From assembly GCF_002733835.1 (NCBI RefSeq), contig NZ_NVWY01000002.1, forward strand, positions 50,631-114,630: 64,000 nt of DNA, in the 5' to 3' direction. The position numbers and the translations under genes were made by a program. Below the pieces are notes generated by a model. It made no database searches. It saw nothing but the letters and a program-made list of their open reading frames with translations, and was not told the origin of the DNA. The number at the start of each line of letters is the position of its first letter. Positions within the stretch are counted from its first letter, which is position 1. This document shows, piece after piece, positions 8,523-19,404 of the stretch. The stretch is from Alcanivorax sp. (GTDB lineage: Bacteria; Pseudomonadota; Gammaproteobacteria; Pseudomonadales; Alcanivoracaceae).

Positions 8523-9365
8523 ATGAACCGACAGCTGGCCTTTTATCAATGGATCTGCCGCCGTTTACAGCGTGATGAGCAGTTCAGTGGCCAGCCCAGC
8601 GCGGACCTGGAAAGCCTGCGTACGGTGCTGAAATCCTGTGACGTGCTGTTGGTGGCCGGGCACAGCAGCGTGGACCGCACCTTCAAGGTGATCGGCGATA
8701 GCCGCTACGCGCGGGCGGTACTCTACATTGGCCGGCTGCACGACGTAGCCGACCCGGCCCTGCGCGCCCTGTTGGCGGATTACACCCCCTGCGAACCGGA
8801 TACCCAACTGGTGATTGATGCCCGCCTGGAACGGGGGTTGATCGTGGAGCCGCTGTCCGCACTGGAAGGTCGTCAGATTCGCGTCTGCCGGGCACAGGGC
8901 CTGAGTGACAATGAAGCCCAGGATGTACTCCGCTACGCCATCAGCCGCATTGGCGCCGGGGGAGCCCAGTCCTGGGGCGCACTGGCCATGATGACCCTGC
9001 TACCCTGGCGCTGGCTACCCCTGCGCTGGCGCACCAGCCTGTTCCGCCGCTGGGCCGGTGAATTGATCAAGGCACTCAGTGGCACCGTCGTCGCCGATGC
9101 CTTCAGCTTTGTGCAATTCCCGGTCATGCCGCTGGTGAAGGAAAGCGAGCCCGCCGCCCGCTTGCTCCGGCTGCAACCCCGAGCCATTACTGCTGCGGAC
9201 TTCGACCACTCGCCCTACTTCGAAATTATCAAGGCGCCCTTCCAGCTGGATGCCATCCCCAAGGGGATTGACGCCCTGCCCTGGAAGGGCAATCAGGGCG
9301 CGCTGGCGCCGGAACGTCAGCGCCACCTGTCACTGGTGGAGCCGCCGAACGGACACCACGGATAA
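8523..9365 (+). CDS. YiiX/C92-like permuted papain-fold protein, probably catalytically degenerate
   Basis: 280 residues from ATG 8523, chosen because GGAG lies eight bases upstream; ATGs at 8490 and 8502 have none. The sequence follows the lipo-like YiiX/NlpC-P60 pattern: CDVLLVAGHSSVDRTFKVI, then YARAVLYIG, then a C-terminal GTVVADAFSFVQFPVMP. In active relatives, as I recall them, the second motif reads SHAALYVG and the third begins with an ICS- or LCS-like cysteine. Here the histidine position holds Arg and the cysteine position appears to hold Ser. If that alignment is right, the protein has lost the Cys-His pair and may be a pseudoenzyme or binding protein. Its 3' end overlaps the convergent protease gene by 36 bases. 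Confidence 0.7.
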   Translation: MNRQLAFYQWICRRLQRDEQFSGQPSADLESLRTVLKSCDVLLVAGHSSVDRTFKVIGDSRYARAVLYIGRLHDVADPALRALLADYTPCEPDTQLVIDARLERGLIVEPLSALEGRQIRVCRAQGLSDNEAQDVLRYAISRIGAGGAQSWGALAMMTLLPWRWLPLRWRTSLFRRWAGELIKALSGTVVADAFSFVQFPVMPLVKESEPAARLLRLQPRAITAADFDHSPYFEIIKAPFQLDAIPKGIDALPWKGNQGALAPERQRHLSLVEPPNGHHG

Positions 9366-10976
9366 TAGCGCCAGCAGCCACCAGGGCAAACTGCCACCGC
9401 CGCCATCGCTCCCGCCACTGGCAGTGCCGCCACTGGACGCACTGCTGCGCGCTTGGGCCGGCCGGGTGCTTGCCGAGCTATCGTTCGCCGGGTAATCCCC
9501 GTTATCGGTCCACACCTGCACGGCCAGGCTATCATCGCCCTGACCGTCCAGAATCAGTTGCTGGGACGCCACTTCACCCGGCGACATATCGCCAAGCCCG
9601 CATTGCACCAGGCCGCCCCCGGCACAGTTCTCAGGCAGTGACACCGGACTCCACCCGGACGGCAAGGTAAAGCCAACCCGCACCCGCGCCGCTGCCTGAT
9701 GGGTCGCCGCATTGGTGACCTGGGCATTGACCCGCACCAGGCCATCATTGCCCCGCTGCGTGGTCAGGCTGAGTACCACATCCGGCTCATTGCTGAAGAC
9801 CAACTTGAAGCTTTCGCCCAGGCCGGCGAAATAGTCATGGGACACACTGCTAATCGGCTCAACGCGAACCTCATCCACCCAGCGGCCACTGGCACTGAGA
9901 ACGACACTGTAAGTCTCGGTTTGCTGGCCAAGCGTCAGATCCGTGCTGCCACGGCAATCTGTATAGCCACTGCGCTTTACACAAGCCAACCCGGGAACAC
10001 GTACCGTGAGCCCGTTCTTGTGCGTGACTCGCAGGCCCACATTATTGGCCCGGGTCTGCTGGCTGGTGTTGGTAATACCGGTACGCAGCGTGGTGGCAGC
10101 CCCTGGGCTGCTGTAGGTATCAGAGGTGGCGCCCGTCAGGGCAAGATCCACAAGGCTGCCCGAGGTGGTTTGTTCCAGCCAGGTCAGATAACGGTCCACA
10201 CGGGTATAAACTGCCGGCACGCCGGCGGTGGCACACTGCTCATGGCCGTAGCTGGTAACCCCGACCAGCCATTGCTGCCCCGGCTCGCCGTACACCAAAG
10301 GCCCGCCACTATCACCCCGACAGGAATCCTGGGCGACACCCCGGGGGTTCATTTCACCCGCACAAATCTGGTTACCGCTCAGGTTGCTCCACTGGCTGGC
10401 GCAATAGCCGCTGGACACGTAGTCCACACGGGCTTCGCGCAGAGAATTGGAAAGGCCATTGCCGCTGGGAGAGGTGGAGCCCCACCCCATTATCTGCAGG
10501 GCTTCGTCGCTACTGCCCCTGGTCAGCGCAGACACGGTCTGCGGTTTGGCCAGGTCCAGTGGCGTGGCGGTGCTGTCTGAGGCCAGCTGCAACAGCGCCA
10601 GATCATTGTGGAAAGTGACAGCACGGTAATCCGGGTGCACCCGCACCGAGGACACCGCCAGGCGCTCCGGCGGGCTAGCGGTTGTGCGATCCAGGCTCCC
10701 CAGGGCCACAAACAATTGCCCCGCCTGCAAGGTCGCACCGCTGGAGGTCACCACACAGTGTGCGGCCGTCAGCACCCAGCCGGGCGCAATCAAGGTTCCG
10801 CCACACAGCGTGGCAGCGTAGGCAGGGTTTCCGGATCGACTGATTTCCACTTCGGCCATCCACGGCCGGATTGTTGCTACGTCCTGTCCCCCGATAATGC
10901 GAGGTTGAGCGTCAAGCGCCGATACCGTTTGAGCCAGGCCCATCCCCAGCATCAGGGCGAACATCAAACGATACAT
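9330..10976 (-). CDS. Secreted trypsin-like serine protease with GlyGly-CTERM tail
   Basis: 548 residues. Signal peptide MYRLMFALMLGMGLAQTVSA, then the S1 activation site RIIGGQ, catalytic His in LTAAHC, Asp in NDLALL and Ser in GDSGGPL. After the protease domain (to about residue 270) come two roughly 110-residue beta-rich domains resembling CARDB/DUF11-like modules. The end is a Gly/Ser linker followed by LPWWLLALLSVVSV and RR, which matches the GlyGly-CTERM sorting signal that is processed by rhombosortase and exported by type II secretion. ATG 10976 is preferred over the upstream ATG at 10997 because AAAGG lies seven bases before it. No rhombosortase gene is in the window. Confidence 0.9.
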   Translation of the reverse strand: MYRLMFALMLGMGLAQTVSALDAQPRIIGGQDVATIRPWMAEVEISRSGNPAYAATLCGGTLIAPGWVLTAAHCVVTSSGATLQAGQLFVALGSLDRTTASPPERLAVSSVRVHPDYRAVTFHNDLALLQLASDSTATPLDLAKPQTVSALTRGSSDEALQIMGWGSTSPSGNGLSNSLREARVDYVSSGYCASQWSNLSGNQICAGEMNPRGVAQDSCRGDSGGPLVYGEPGQQWLVGVTSYGHEQCATAGVPAVYTRVDRYLTWLEQTTSGSLVDLALTGATSDTYSSPGAATTLRTGITNTSQQTRANNVGLRVTHKNGLTVRVPGLACVKRSGYTDCRGSTDLTLGQQTETYSVVLSASGRWVDEVRVEPISSVSHDYFAGLGESFKLVFSNEPDVVLSLTTQRGNDGLVRVNAQVTNAATHQAAARVRVGFTLPSGWSPVSLPENCAGGGLVQCGLGDMSPGEVASQQLILDGQGDDSLAVQVWTDNGDYPANDSSASTRPAQARSSASSGGTASGGSDGGGGSLPWWLLALLSVVSVRRLHQ

Positions 10977-11197
10977 AAGATTACCTTTCGTTAGCATTAC
11001 GTTACGGAGCGCATACTAACTAAGGTTTTCGGCGTAATCCTGTGACCCAGTTCTGATATTACAATGGTGGCACATTCGTACCTGAAGACGCTGAAAAATG
11101 ACCACCAAGTCCCGTCATTTTCCGCCCACTTTTGCCACTTTTAGCGACAAAGCTCATCAAATTGCAATCAATTACAGTGCATTTAAATCATCTAAAA

Positions 11198-11217
11198 TTT
11201 ACTTTATATAAAGTAAA
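11198..11217. promoter_or_regulatory. Perfect 20-bp AT-rich palindrome
   Basis: TTTACTTTATATAAAGTAAA is a perfect inverted repeat without spacer. It is 13 bases after the rmuC stop and about 220 bases before the protease gene, in an AT-rich stretch. It could be an operator for the protease gene or a rho-independent structure after rmuC. The absence of GC pairs makes an operator more likely. Confidence 0.5.
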
Positions 11218-11230
11218 CATTTTACACTTC

Positions 11231-12580
11231 TTATGTTTCTTTACGGCCTGACTGATCCGTCATCCTGACCCCATCATCCTCATCATCGCCAGGCTCCGGT
11301 AACGCCCTGCGTGCTTTGGCGCCCAGATCCTTCAATTGCTGGGCCTGGCGGTAAAGATTGCCGCGGCCACTGCTGAGACGTTTGAAGGTGGTGTCCCATG
11401 CCGTCTGGGCCTTGCCGATCTTGTCACCCAGATCGTCCATGGATTCCCCGATCAGCGACACCTGGTCACAGATTTTCCCGGCACGATCGGCAATATCCAG
11501 CGCATTGCGGTTCTGGTATTCGTAACGCCAGATATTCTGGATGGTGCGCAGGGTCACCAGTAGCGTGGTCGGGCTGACCAGGACAATGTTGCGGGCAAAG
11601 GCATCCGTATAGAGGCTGGAATCCTGCTCCATCGCCACCATGAAAGCCCCTTCGATGGGAATAAAGAGCAGCACGAAATCCAGGCTGCGGATCCCTTCAA
11701 GGCCACTGTAATCCTTGGTGTCCAGGCCCTTGATATGGCTGCGCAGTGAGGTCAGGTGATCTCGTAATGCCTGTTCGCGCTCCTCTGACGTAGACGCCGC
11801 AGACAGCCGCTCATAGGCAACCAGAGACACTTTCGCATCAATCACCACATCCTTGTTTTCCGGCAGGTGAACGATGGCATCGGGCAGGCGACGCTGGCCG
11901 CTCTCGTCCTTCAGGGTGACCTGGGTTTCGTATTCACGGCCCCGGGTCAGGCCGGAAGACTCCAGCACCCGCTCCAGAATCATTTCACCCCAGTTACCCT
12001 GGGTCTTGGCCTGCCCTTTCAACGCATCGGTCAGGTTGCGGGCGTCTTCGTGCATCTGCTGGTTCAGGCTTTTCAGGTGGCCCAGCTGTTCGATCAGGGA
12101 CGCCTGGGCGCGGGTCTCGTCACTGTGAATCTGGTCCACCCGGCGACGGAAATCCGCCAGCTGCTCACGAAACGGCTTGAGCATGCCATCCAGGCCCTGT
12201 TGGTGCTGCTCCTGCAGCTGCTTGCCGCGCTGCTCAAGCACCTTCCCTGACAGGTTTTCAAACTCCTGTTTCAGCTGGTTGCGGCTTTGCTCGGAAAAGG
12301 CCAGTTTCTCCTGCTGGCCAGCCAGACGTTCTTCCAGCCGCGCTTTCTCGGACCCCAACTGTTGCAACTGCGCGTCGCTGTCCCGTTGACGCTGTTGCTG
12401 CTCTTGCAGCTGCTGCTTGAGCAACGGCACCTGGGCCAAGGGCTCGCTCAAGGCCTGCTTTTCCGCCAACAGCGCCGCCTCGCGAACCGCCGCCCGGCGC
12501 CGCTCGATCAGCACAGCCAACAGTGCCGCCACGGCTCCACCACATAGCGCTGCCAGCGCCATCATTGCATACAGATTCAT
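11231..12580 (-). CDS. rmuC: RmuC family protein
   Basis: 449 residues. An N-terminal membrane helix (residues about 4-25) is followed by a Gln/Glu/Leu-rich coiled coil to about residue 150. The RmuC nuclease-like core follows (GNWGEMILERVLESSGL, LPDAIVHLPENKDVVIDAKV, SLDFVLLFIPIEGAF, VLVSPTTLLVTLRTI). In E. coli rmuC limits recombination between short inverted repeats; the biochemical activity is inferred from a restriction-endonuclease-like fold. Its ATG overlaps the tatD stop (ATGA). The presence of many short inverted repeats in this genome makes it a neighbour of interest, but no link is shown. Confidence 0.92.
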   Translation of the reverse strand: MNLYAMMALAALCGGAVAALLAVLIERRRAAVREAALLAEKQALSEPLAQVPLLKQQLQEQQQRQRDSDAQLQQLGSEKARLEERLAGQQEKLAFSEQSRNQLKQEFENLSGKVLEQRGKQLQEQHQQGLDGMLKPFREQLADFRRRVDQIHSDETRAQASLIEQLGHLKSLNQQMHEDARNLTDALKGQAKTQGNWGEMILERVLESSGLTRGREYETQVTLKDESGQRRLPDAIVHLPENKDVVIDAKVSLVAYERLSAASTSEEREQALRDHLTSLRSHIKGLDTKDYSGLEGIRSLDFVLLFIPIEGAFMVAMEQDSSLYTDAFARNIVLVSPTTLLVTLRTIQNIWRYEYQNRNALDIADRAGKICDQVSLIGESMDDLGDKIGKAQTAWDTTFKRLSSGRGNLYRQAQQLKDLGAKARRALPEPGDDEDDGVRMTDQSGRKET

Positions 12581-13368
12581 GCCTGCGCCTTGTTAAACAG
12601 GGAAAAGAAATTATCCGCGGTGGCCTTGGCCAGCTCCGCCACACTGCCCCCCTGAAGCTCGGCGACGCATTCAGCCACATGCGCCACGTAACGCGGTTCA
12701 TTGGGCTTGCCACGGAACGGCACCGGCGCCAGCCAGGGCGAGTCGGTTTCAATCAGCAGCCGCTCCAGCGGCAGCTGCTTCACGGTGTCGCGCAGGGCCT
12801 GGGCATTGCGGAAGGTCACAATGCCGGAGATGGAAATATAAAAACCCAACTCAATGGCCTGCAGGGCCATGTCCAGATCCTCGGTGAAACAGTGCAACAC
12901 CCCGCGCACCTGACCACCACCATGCTCACGCAACAACGCCAGCGTGTCTTCCTTGGCGCCACGGGTATGCACAACCAACGGCAGGCCGGTTTCCCGGGCC
13001 GCCTGAATATGGGCCACAAAGTAGCGTTGTTGCCACTCACGCTCTTCCCTGGCGTAAAAGTAATCCAGCCCGGTCTCGCCAATCGCCACCACCTTGGGGT
13101 GCCCGGCCCGCTCCACCAATTCGCCAGGTTGTGGCTCGCGGGATTCCTTGTAGAGAGGATGCACGCCAACGCTGGCAAACACGTTCTCATACTGCTCGGC
13201 CAGTGCCTGCACCTGCGGGAAGCTTTCCAGATCCACACCGATACACAGCATATGGCTGACCCCCGCCTGCGCCGTGGCCGCCATCATCGTCTCGAAATCG
13301 CCACCATGGGCGTCAAGATTCAGGCGATCCAGATGGCAATGGGAATCCACAAAAGGGGTAGCAGACAT
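12577..13368 (-). CDS. tatD: TatD family metal-dependent deoxyribonuclease
   Basis: 263 residues of a TIM-barrel amidohydrolase-like DNase. Metal ligands appear as DSHCHLDR at the start, GETGLDYFY, VVHTRGA, VLHCFTED and ETDSPWLAP. ATG 13368 has CGGAG six bases upstream. A much longer open frame extends to 13521 but runs into the terminator region and has no support. In Pseudomonas-type genomes this gene follows pilZ; here a 290-base gap with a heptamer array and a terminator separates them, so tatD-rmuC is likely its own transcript. Confidence 0.93.
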   Translation of the reverse strand: MSATPFVDSHCHLDRLNLDAHGGDFETMMAATAQAGVSHMLCIGVDLESFPQVQALAEQYENVFASVGVHPLYKESREPQPGELVERAGHPKVVAIGETGLDYFYAREEREWQQRYFVAHIQAARETGLPLVVHTRGAKEDTLALLREHGGGQVRGVLHCFTEDLDMALQAIELGFYISISGIVTFRNAQALRDTVKQLPLERLLIETDSPWLAPVPFRGKPNEPRYVAHVAECVAELQGGSVAELAKATADNFFSLFNKAQA

Positions 13369-13472
13369 GGAACACTCCGAGGTTAAAAACGCTGGCATTG
13401 TAGAGCAGATAGGCAACAGGCGACACGCCGCACGTGGGCACGCTTGATGCCAGACGCCGGATGCTAAACGCA

Positions 13473-13504
13473 AAAGCGGCAATACCTTGGGGTATTGCCG
13501 CTTT
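13473..13504 (-). terminator. Strong hairpin between pilZ and tatD
   Basis: A perfect 14-bp stem (AAAGCGGCAATACC with GGTATTGCCGCTTT) and TTGG loop. On the minus strand it is followed by TTTTG. It would end the mltG-tmk-holB-pilZ transcript before tatD. Confidence 0.8.
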
Positions 13505-13531
13505 AAAACTGAATGACTCAACGCCGGGATT

Positions 13532-13601
13532 TAGCTTCTAGCTTCTAGCTTCTAGCTTCTAGCTTCTAGCTTCTAGCTTCTAGCTTCTAGCTTCTAGCTT
13601 C
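13532..13601. repeat. Ten perfect tandem copies of a heptamer, TAGCTTC
   Basis: Ten uninterrupted copies of TAGCTTC, no mismatches, on the plus strand (GAAGCTA on the strand of the flanking genes). The same heptamer recurs in the maf-sppA gap at 23939. The array is fused directly to a second heptamer array. Confidence 0.97.
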
Positions 13602-13603
13602 TA

Positions 13604-13652
13604 GCGTCCGGCGTCCGGCGTCCGGCGTCCGGCGTCCGGCGTCCGGCGTCCG
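13604..13652. repeat. Seven perfect tandem copies of a second heptamer, GCGTCCG
   Basis: Seven exact GCGTCCG copies continue in the same 7-base phase as the preceding TAGCTTC array after a two-base junction. A last degenerate copy (GCGTTCT) runs into the pilZ stop codon TAG at 13660-13658. Confidence 0.97.
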
Positions 13653-13657
13653 GCGTT

Positions 13658-14005
13658 CTACATCGTATGCGTCGGTCGATCCGATTCCAGCGAGCCTGCC
13701 AGGTGATTTTCGATGGTGACGCGGGCAGTGTCATCCTGGTCAGAGAACTGCACGCCGATCCCGGCACTACGGTTACCTTGAGCGCCTTTGGGCGTGATCC
13801 AGATCACCTTGCCCGCCACCGGAATCTTGTCGGCTTCGTCCATGATATTGAGCAGCAGGAAGATTTCTTCTCCCAGCTTGTATTGCTTTTCGGTGGGAAT
13901 AAACAGGCCGCCATTGGTAATGAAAGGCATGTAGGCCGAGTACAGCACCGCTTTGTCTTTGATGGAAAGCGACAGAATGCCACTACGACCGCCGGGCATT
14001 TTCAT
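13658..14005 (-). CDS. pilZ: PilZ domain protein, type IV pilus assembly
   Basis: 115 residues, the size of the stand-alone PilZ needed for type IV pilus assembly. The protein shows GLFIPTEKQYKLGEEIFLLL, AGKVIWITPKGAQGNRSAGI and GVQF. The N-terminal RxxxR motif that binds c-di-GMP in other PilZ proteins is absent, as in the pilus-assembly PilZ of Xanthomonas and Pseudomonas. GAGG lies seven bases before ATG. It follows holB by 51 bases in the usual holB-pilZ order. Its stop codon is the edge of a heptamer repeat array. Confidence 0.92.
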   Translation of the reverse strand: MKMPGGRSGILSLSIKDKAVLYSAYMPFITNGGLFIPTEKQYKLGEEIFLLLNIMDEADKIPVAGKVIWITPKGAQGNRSAGIGVQFSDQDDTARVTIENHLAGSLESDRPTHTM

Positions 14006-14056
14006 GAGCGAGCCTCTTACGAAATTATTATTAATCTTTGAACAGCCGGCTCAAGG

Positions 14057-16736
<2,680 letters not shown>

Positions 16737-16746
16737 AGTGCGGTTA

Positions 16747-17559
16747 TTAGACCTTCAGTGAGCCGGCCAAAAAGGTTTCTGTCGACTGTTGCAGTTCCCG
16801 GACCGATGCCAGCACCGGCCAATGCCATTGCGCCAGTTTACGCACCGGGAGCACGCCGACAACACTGTTACACAGAAACAGTCCATCGGCTGTGCGCAGC
16901 TGTGACAGTGGCCGCAGATCACAGACCACTTTCTCGCCGCGTTGCAGCAATGTCTCGTGCAAGTGCGCCCGCATCACACCGGCCACACCAGCTCCGGCAG
17001 CATCCAGATCCGGCATCCACCAGTGATTGGCAAAGCGGGCAAAGAGATTCATGGAAGTGGCTTCCAGAGGCTGCCTGCGGGTACTGAGCAGCAACCCTTC
17101 GTCCCAACCCTGCCGTGCCACTTCCCGGCGTGCCATGACCTGTGGAAGACGGTTCAGATGCTTGAATCCGGCCAGCAGGTCAGGATACAGCGGAGCCTGG
17201 CAAAGTCCCAGCACCAGGCCTTCGCGGCGATGGCGTTCAGGCCAGACGGGCAAGCCGCCGCTCTGCCACACAACCGTGGGCTGAGCGGGTACCGGGGGCA
17301 AATATCCCCGACCGCCGACACCGCGGGTGACCGTGAGCTTTACCACCCCGGCCTCACCGCCAAGCGCAGCAACGCCCTCGTTAAGGGCAGCGTCCAGTCG
17401 GGATTCATCGGGCAGCGCAATGCCCAGTGCTCGCAGCCCACCAACCAGGCGGGCACGATGCCGCGGCCACAAGGGCTGTTCACCGGAGGCGGCCACGCGC
17501 ACGGTTTCGAACACACCGTCTCCGTAGGCGAAACCGCGGTCACGGGGATTCAGTGGCAT
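16747..17559 (-). CDS. pabC: Aminodeoxychorismate lyase
   Basis: 270 residues of a fold-type IV PLP enzyme that makes 4-aminobenzoate for folate. RDRGFAYGDGVFET is the family N-terminal signature, and the PLP lysine is in GFKHLNRLPQVMARRE. The usual glutamate of the ...E-x-x-x-x-N-L-F motif appears in LEATSMNLFARF. The start ATG shares one base with the fabF stop (TAATG), so it is translationally coupled. The frame continues upstream into fabF without support. Confidence 0.92.
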   Translation of the reverse strand: MPLNPRDRGFAYGDGVFETVRVAASGEQPLWPRHRARLVGGLRALGIALPDESRLDAALNEGVAALGGEAGVVKLTVTRGVGGRGYLPPVPAQPTVVWQSGGLPVWPERHRREGLVLGLCQAPLYPDLLAGFKHLNRLPQVMARREVARQGWDEGLLLSTRRQPLEATSMNLFARFANHWWMPDLDAAGAGVAGVMRAHLHETLLQRGEKVVCDLRPLSQLRTADGLFLCNSVVGVLPVRKLAQWHWPVLASVRELQQSTETFLAGSLKV

Positions 17560-18797
17560 TACACCTTCTTGAACAGCAAGGTGCCGTTGGTGCCACCGAA
17601 ACCGAACGAGTTGGACAGCGCGTAGTTGATGGTACATTCCTGCGCCTGGTTCGCCACGAAGTTCAGATCGCAGCCTTCGTCCGGGTTATCCAGATTGATG
17701 GTGGGCGGTGCCACTGAGTCGCGTATGGCAAGAATGGAGAAAATCGCCTCCACTGCACCCGCCGCACCCAGCAGGTGCCCGATCATGGATTTGGTGGAGC
17801 TGACCGCCAGATTATGGGCATGGTCGCCAAACAGAGTTTTCACTGCCATGGCTTCCGCCACATCCCCCATTTGCGTGGAGGTGCCGTGGGCATTGATGTA
17901 ATCCACCTGGGTCGGCTCGACACCGGCATTGCGAAGCGCATTGCGCATGGCCCGCATGGCGCCGTCGCCACCTTCCGCCGGGGAGGTGATATGGTAGGCA
18001 TCATCACTCATGCCAAACCCTGCCAGCTCGGCATAAATCGTGGCGCCACGGGCCTTGGCGTGCTCGTATTCTTCCAGCACCACCGCGCCGGCACCATCGG
18101 CCAGCACGAAGCCATCCCGATCCTTGTCCCAAGGGCGACTGGCGGCTTGCGGGTCATCGTTGCGAGTGGATAGCGCGCGGGCGGCGGCGAAACCGCCCAG
18201 CCCCAGCGGCGAAGAGCCTTTCTCGGCACCGCCGGCAACCATCACGTCCGCTTGCCCCAGCACAATCTGCTGAGCAGCAAAGCCAATATTATGGGTGCCA
18301 GTGGTGCATGCCGTTACCGTGGCAAAGTTGGGACCTTTCATGCCGTACATGATCGCCAGATTGCCCGCGATCATGTTGATAATCGTGCCCGGAACAAAGA
18401 ACGGTGACAGCTTGCGGGGGCCGGAATCGAGCAGCTTTCGGTGGTTGTCTTCGATATTGGTGAGGCCACCGATACCGGAGCCGATCGCCGCCCCTACACG
18501 CTCGGCATCTTCCTTTTCCATATCCAGGCCCGCATCGCGTACGGCCTGGATGGCTGCTACCAGCCCGTACTGAACAAAGACGTCCATTTTGCGAGCGTCT
18601 TTGGGAGACAGGTACTCGGAAATATCAAAGTCAGGCACCAGGCCAGCGAAACGGGTAGCAAAGGGCTCCGTATCAAAGTGCTCGATATTGCGAATGCCAC
18701 TCTTGCCCGCCTTGATACCTTCCCAGGTAGAAGCCACATCCACTCCCAGCGGCGTGAGCATTCCCAACCCTGTAATAACGACTCGACGTGACGTCAC
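17559..18797 (-). CDS. fabF: 3-oxoacyl-ACP synthase II
   Basis: 412 residues, the same size as E. coli FabF (412-413). It extends acyl-ACP with malonyl-ACP. Catalytic Cys in [13 protein letters not shown], His in [12 protein letters not shown] and His in [15 protein letters not shown] are all present. The start is GTG 18797, giving [18 protein letters not shown], because GGGAGG lies seven bases upstream. An in-frame ATG at 18830 would add eleven residues not found in the family and has no ribosome binding site. It is downstream of acpP across a hairpin. Confidence 0.96.
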   Translation of the reverse strand: MTSRRVVITGLGMLTPLGVDVASTWEGIKAGKSGIRNIEHFDTEPFATRFAGLVPDFDISEYLSPKDARKMDVFVQYGLVAAIQAVRDAGLDMEKEDAERVGAAIGSGIGGLTNIEDNHRKLLDSGPRKLSPFFVPGTIINMIAGNLAIMYGMKGPNFATVTACTTGTHNIGFAAQQIVLGQADVMVAGGAEKGSSPLGLGGFAAARALSTRNDDPQAASRPWDKDRDGFVLADGAGAVVLEEYEHAKARGATIYAELAGFGMSDDAYHITSPAEGGDGAMRAMRNALRNAGVEPTQVDYINAHGTSTQMGDVAEAMAVKTLFGDHAHNLAVSSTKSMIGHLLGAAGAVEAIFSILAIRDSVAPPTINLDNPDEGCDLNFVANQAQECTINYALSNSFGFGGTNGTLLFKKV

Positions 18798-18804
18798 CCG
18801 ATTA

Positions 18805-18810
18805 CCTCCC
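18805..18810 (-). promoter_or_regulatory. Shine-Dalgarno fixing the GTG start of fabF
   Basis: GGGAGG on the minus strand, seven bases before GTG 18797. It makes the GTG rather than ATG 18830 the start of fabF. Confidence 0.8.
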
Positions 18811-18930
18811 AATCCATTATTTGAGGCCATTTAAAGACCTTAATGCGACAAGATTACTACAAGCCAACCCACAACTGGTCGCCGTAATGTAAGAAAACGT
18901 CACTTGCCGCCGCAAATATTCTGGCCACAA

Positions 18931-18963
18931 AAAAGCCGCAAGCTCATCGAACCTGCGGCTTTT
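18931..18963 (-). terminator. Hairpin between acpP and fabF
   Basis: A perfect 10-bp stem AAAAGCCGCA/TGCGGCTTTT with a 13-base loop, followed on the minus strand by further T residues. It sits 22 bases after acpP and would act as a full or partial terminator, letting acpP be expressed at a much higher level than fabF. Confidence 0.75.
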
Positions 18964-18984
18964 CTGTTATTCGAACAACCGAAC

Positions 18985-19218
18985 TCAGCTGTGCGCTTTG
19001 ATGTAATCCACAGCGGATTGGACGGTGCTGATTTTCTCAGCTTCCTCGTCCGGAATTTCGGTTTCAAATTCTTCTTCCAGGGCCATCACCAGCTCAACGG
19101 TGTCCAGGGAGTCTGCACCCAGATCTTCAACGAAGGACGCTTCTGATTTTACGTCTTCCGGTTTAACACCCAGTTGCTCAACGATGATTTTGTTTACGCG
19201 TTCTTCGATGCTGCTCAT
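18985..19218 (-). CDS. acpP: Acyl carrier protein
   Basis: 77 residues, very acidic. The 4'-phosphopantetheine serine is in [19 protein letters not shown]. Carries acyl chains for fatty-acid, lipid A and other syntheses. A good ribosome binding site (AGGAG) lies upstream. It has its own promoter candidate (TTGCAA, 18 bases, TAGAAT) in the 186-base gap to fabG and a hairpin behind it, which fits the very high expression expected of this gene. Confidence 0.98.
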   Translation of the reverse strand: MSSIEERVNKIIVEQLGVKPEDVKSEASFVEDLGADSLDTVELVMALEEEFETEIPDEEAEKISTVQSAVDYIKAHS

Positions 19219-19267
19219 GATCGTATTACTCTCCTGATTAATGGTGTGCTAGCACCTGTCAGCGGCT

Positions 19268-19308
19268 ATTCTAGGTGAACGCTGTTTGCGCTTGCAAGCC
19301 GACTGGAC
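19268..19308 (-). promoter_or_regulatory. acpP promoter with half of the TetR-type operator sequence
   Basis: On the minus strand TTGCAA (19297-19292), 18-base spacer, TAGAAT (19273-19268). The 13 bases 19296-19308 (AAGCCGACTGGAC on the plus strand) are identical to 7171-7183 at the tetR operator and abut the -35 box. The dyad is only partly kept here. Confidence 0.5.
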
Positions 19309-19404
19309 CGATGCCTTTCCTTGAAGTTTTTCCAAATATTTTCTTCTGCGAAAACAGTCAATTAGACAGCTTTCCCAGAAACGTTCGGATGCCCATTTTT
19401 TGAG

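Noticed and set aside
13532..13659. CRISPR array
   Set aside because: Units are 7 bases with no spacers and no cas genes are near. It is a simple tandem array.
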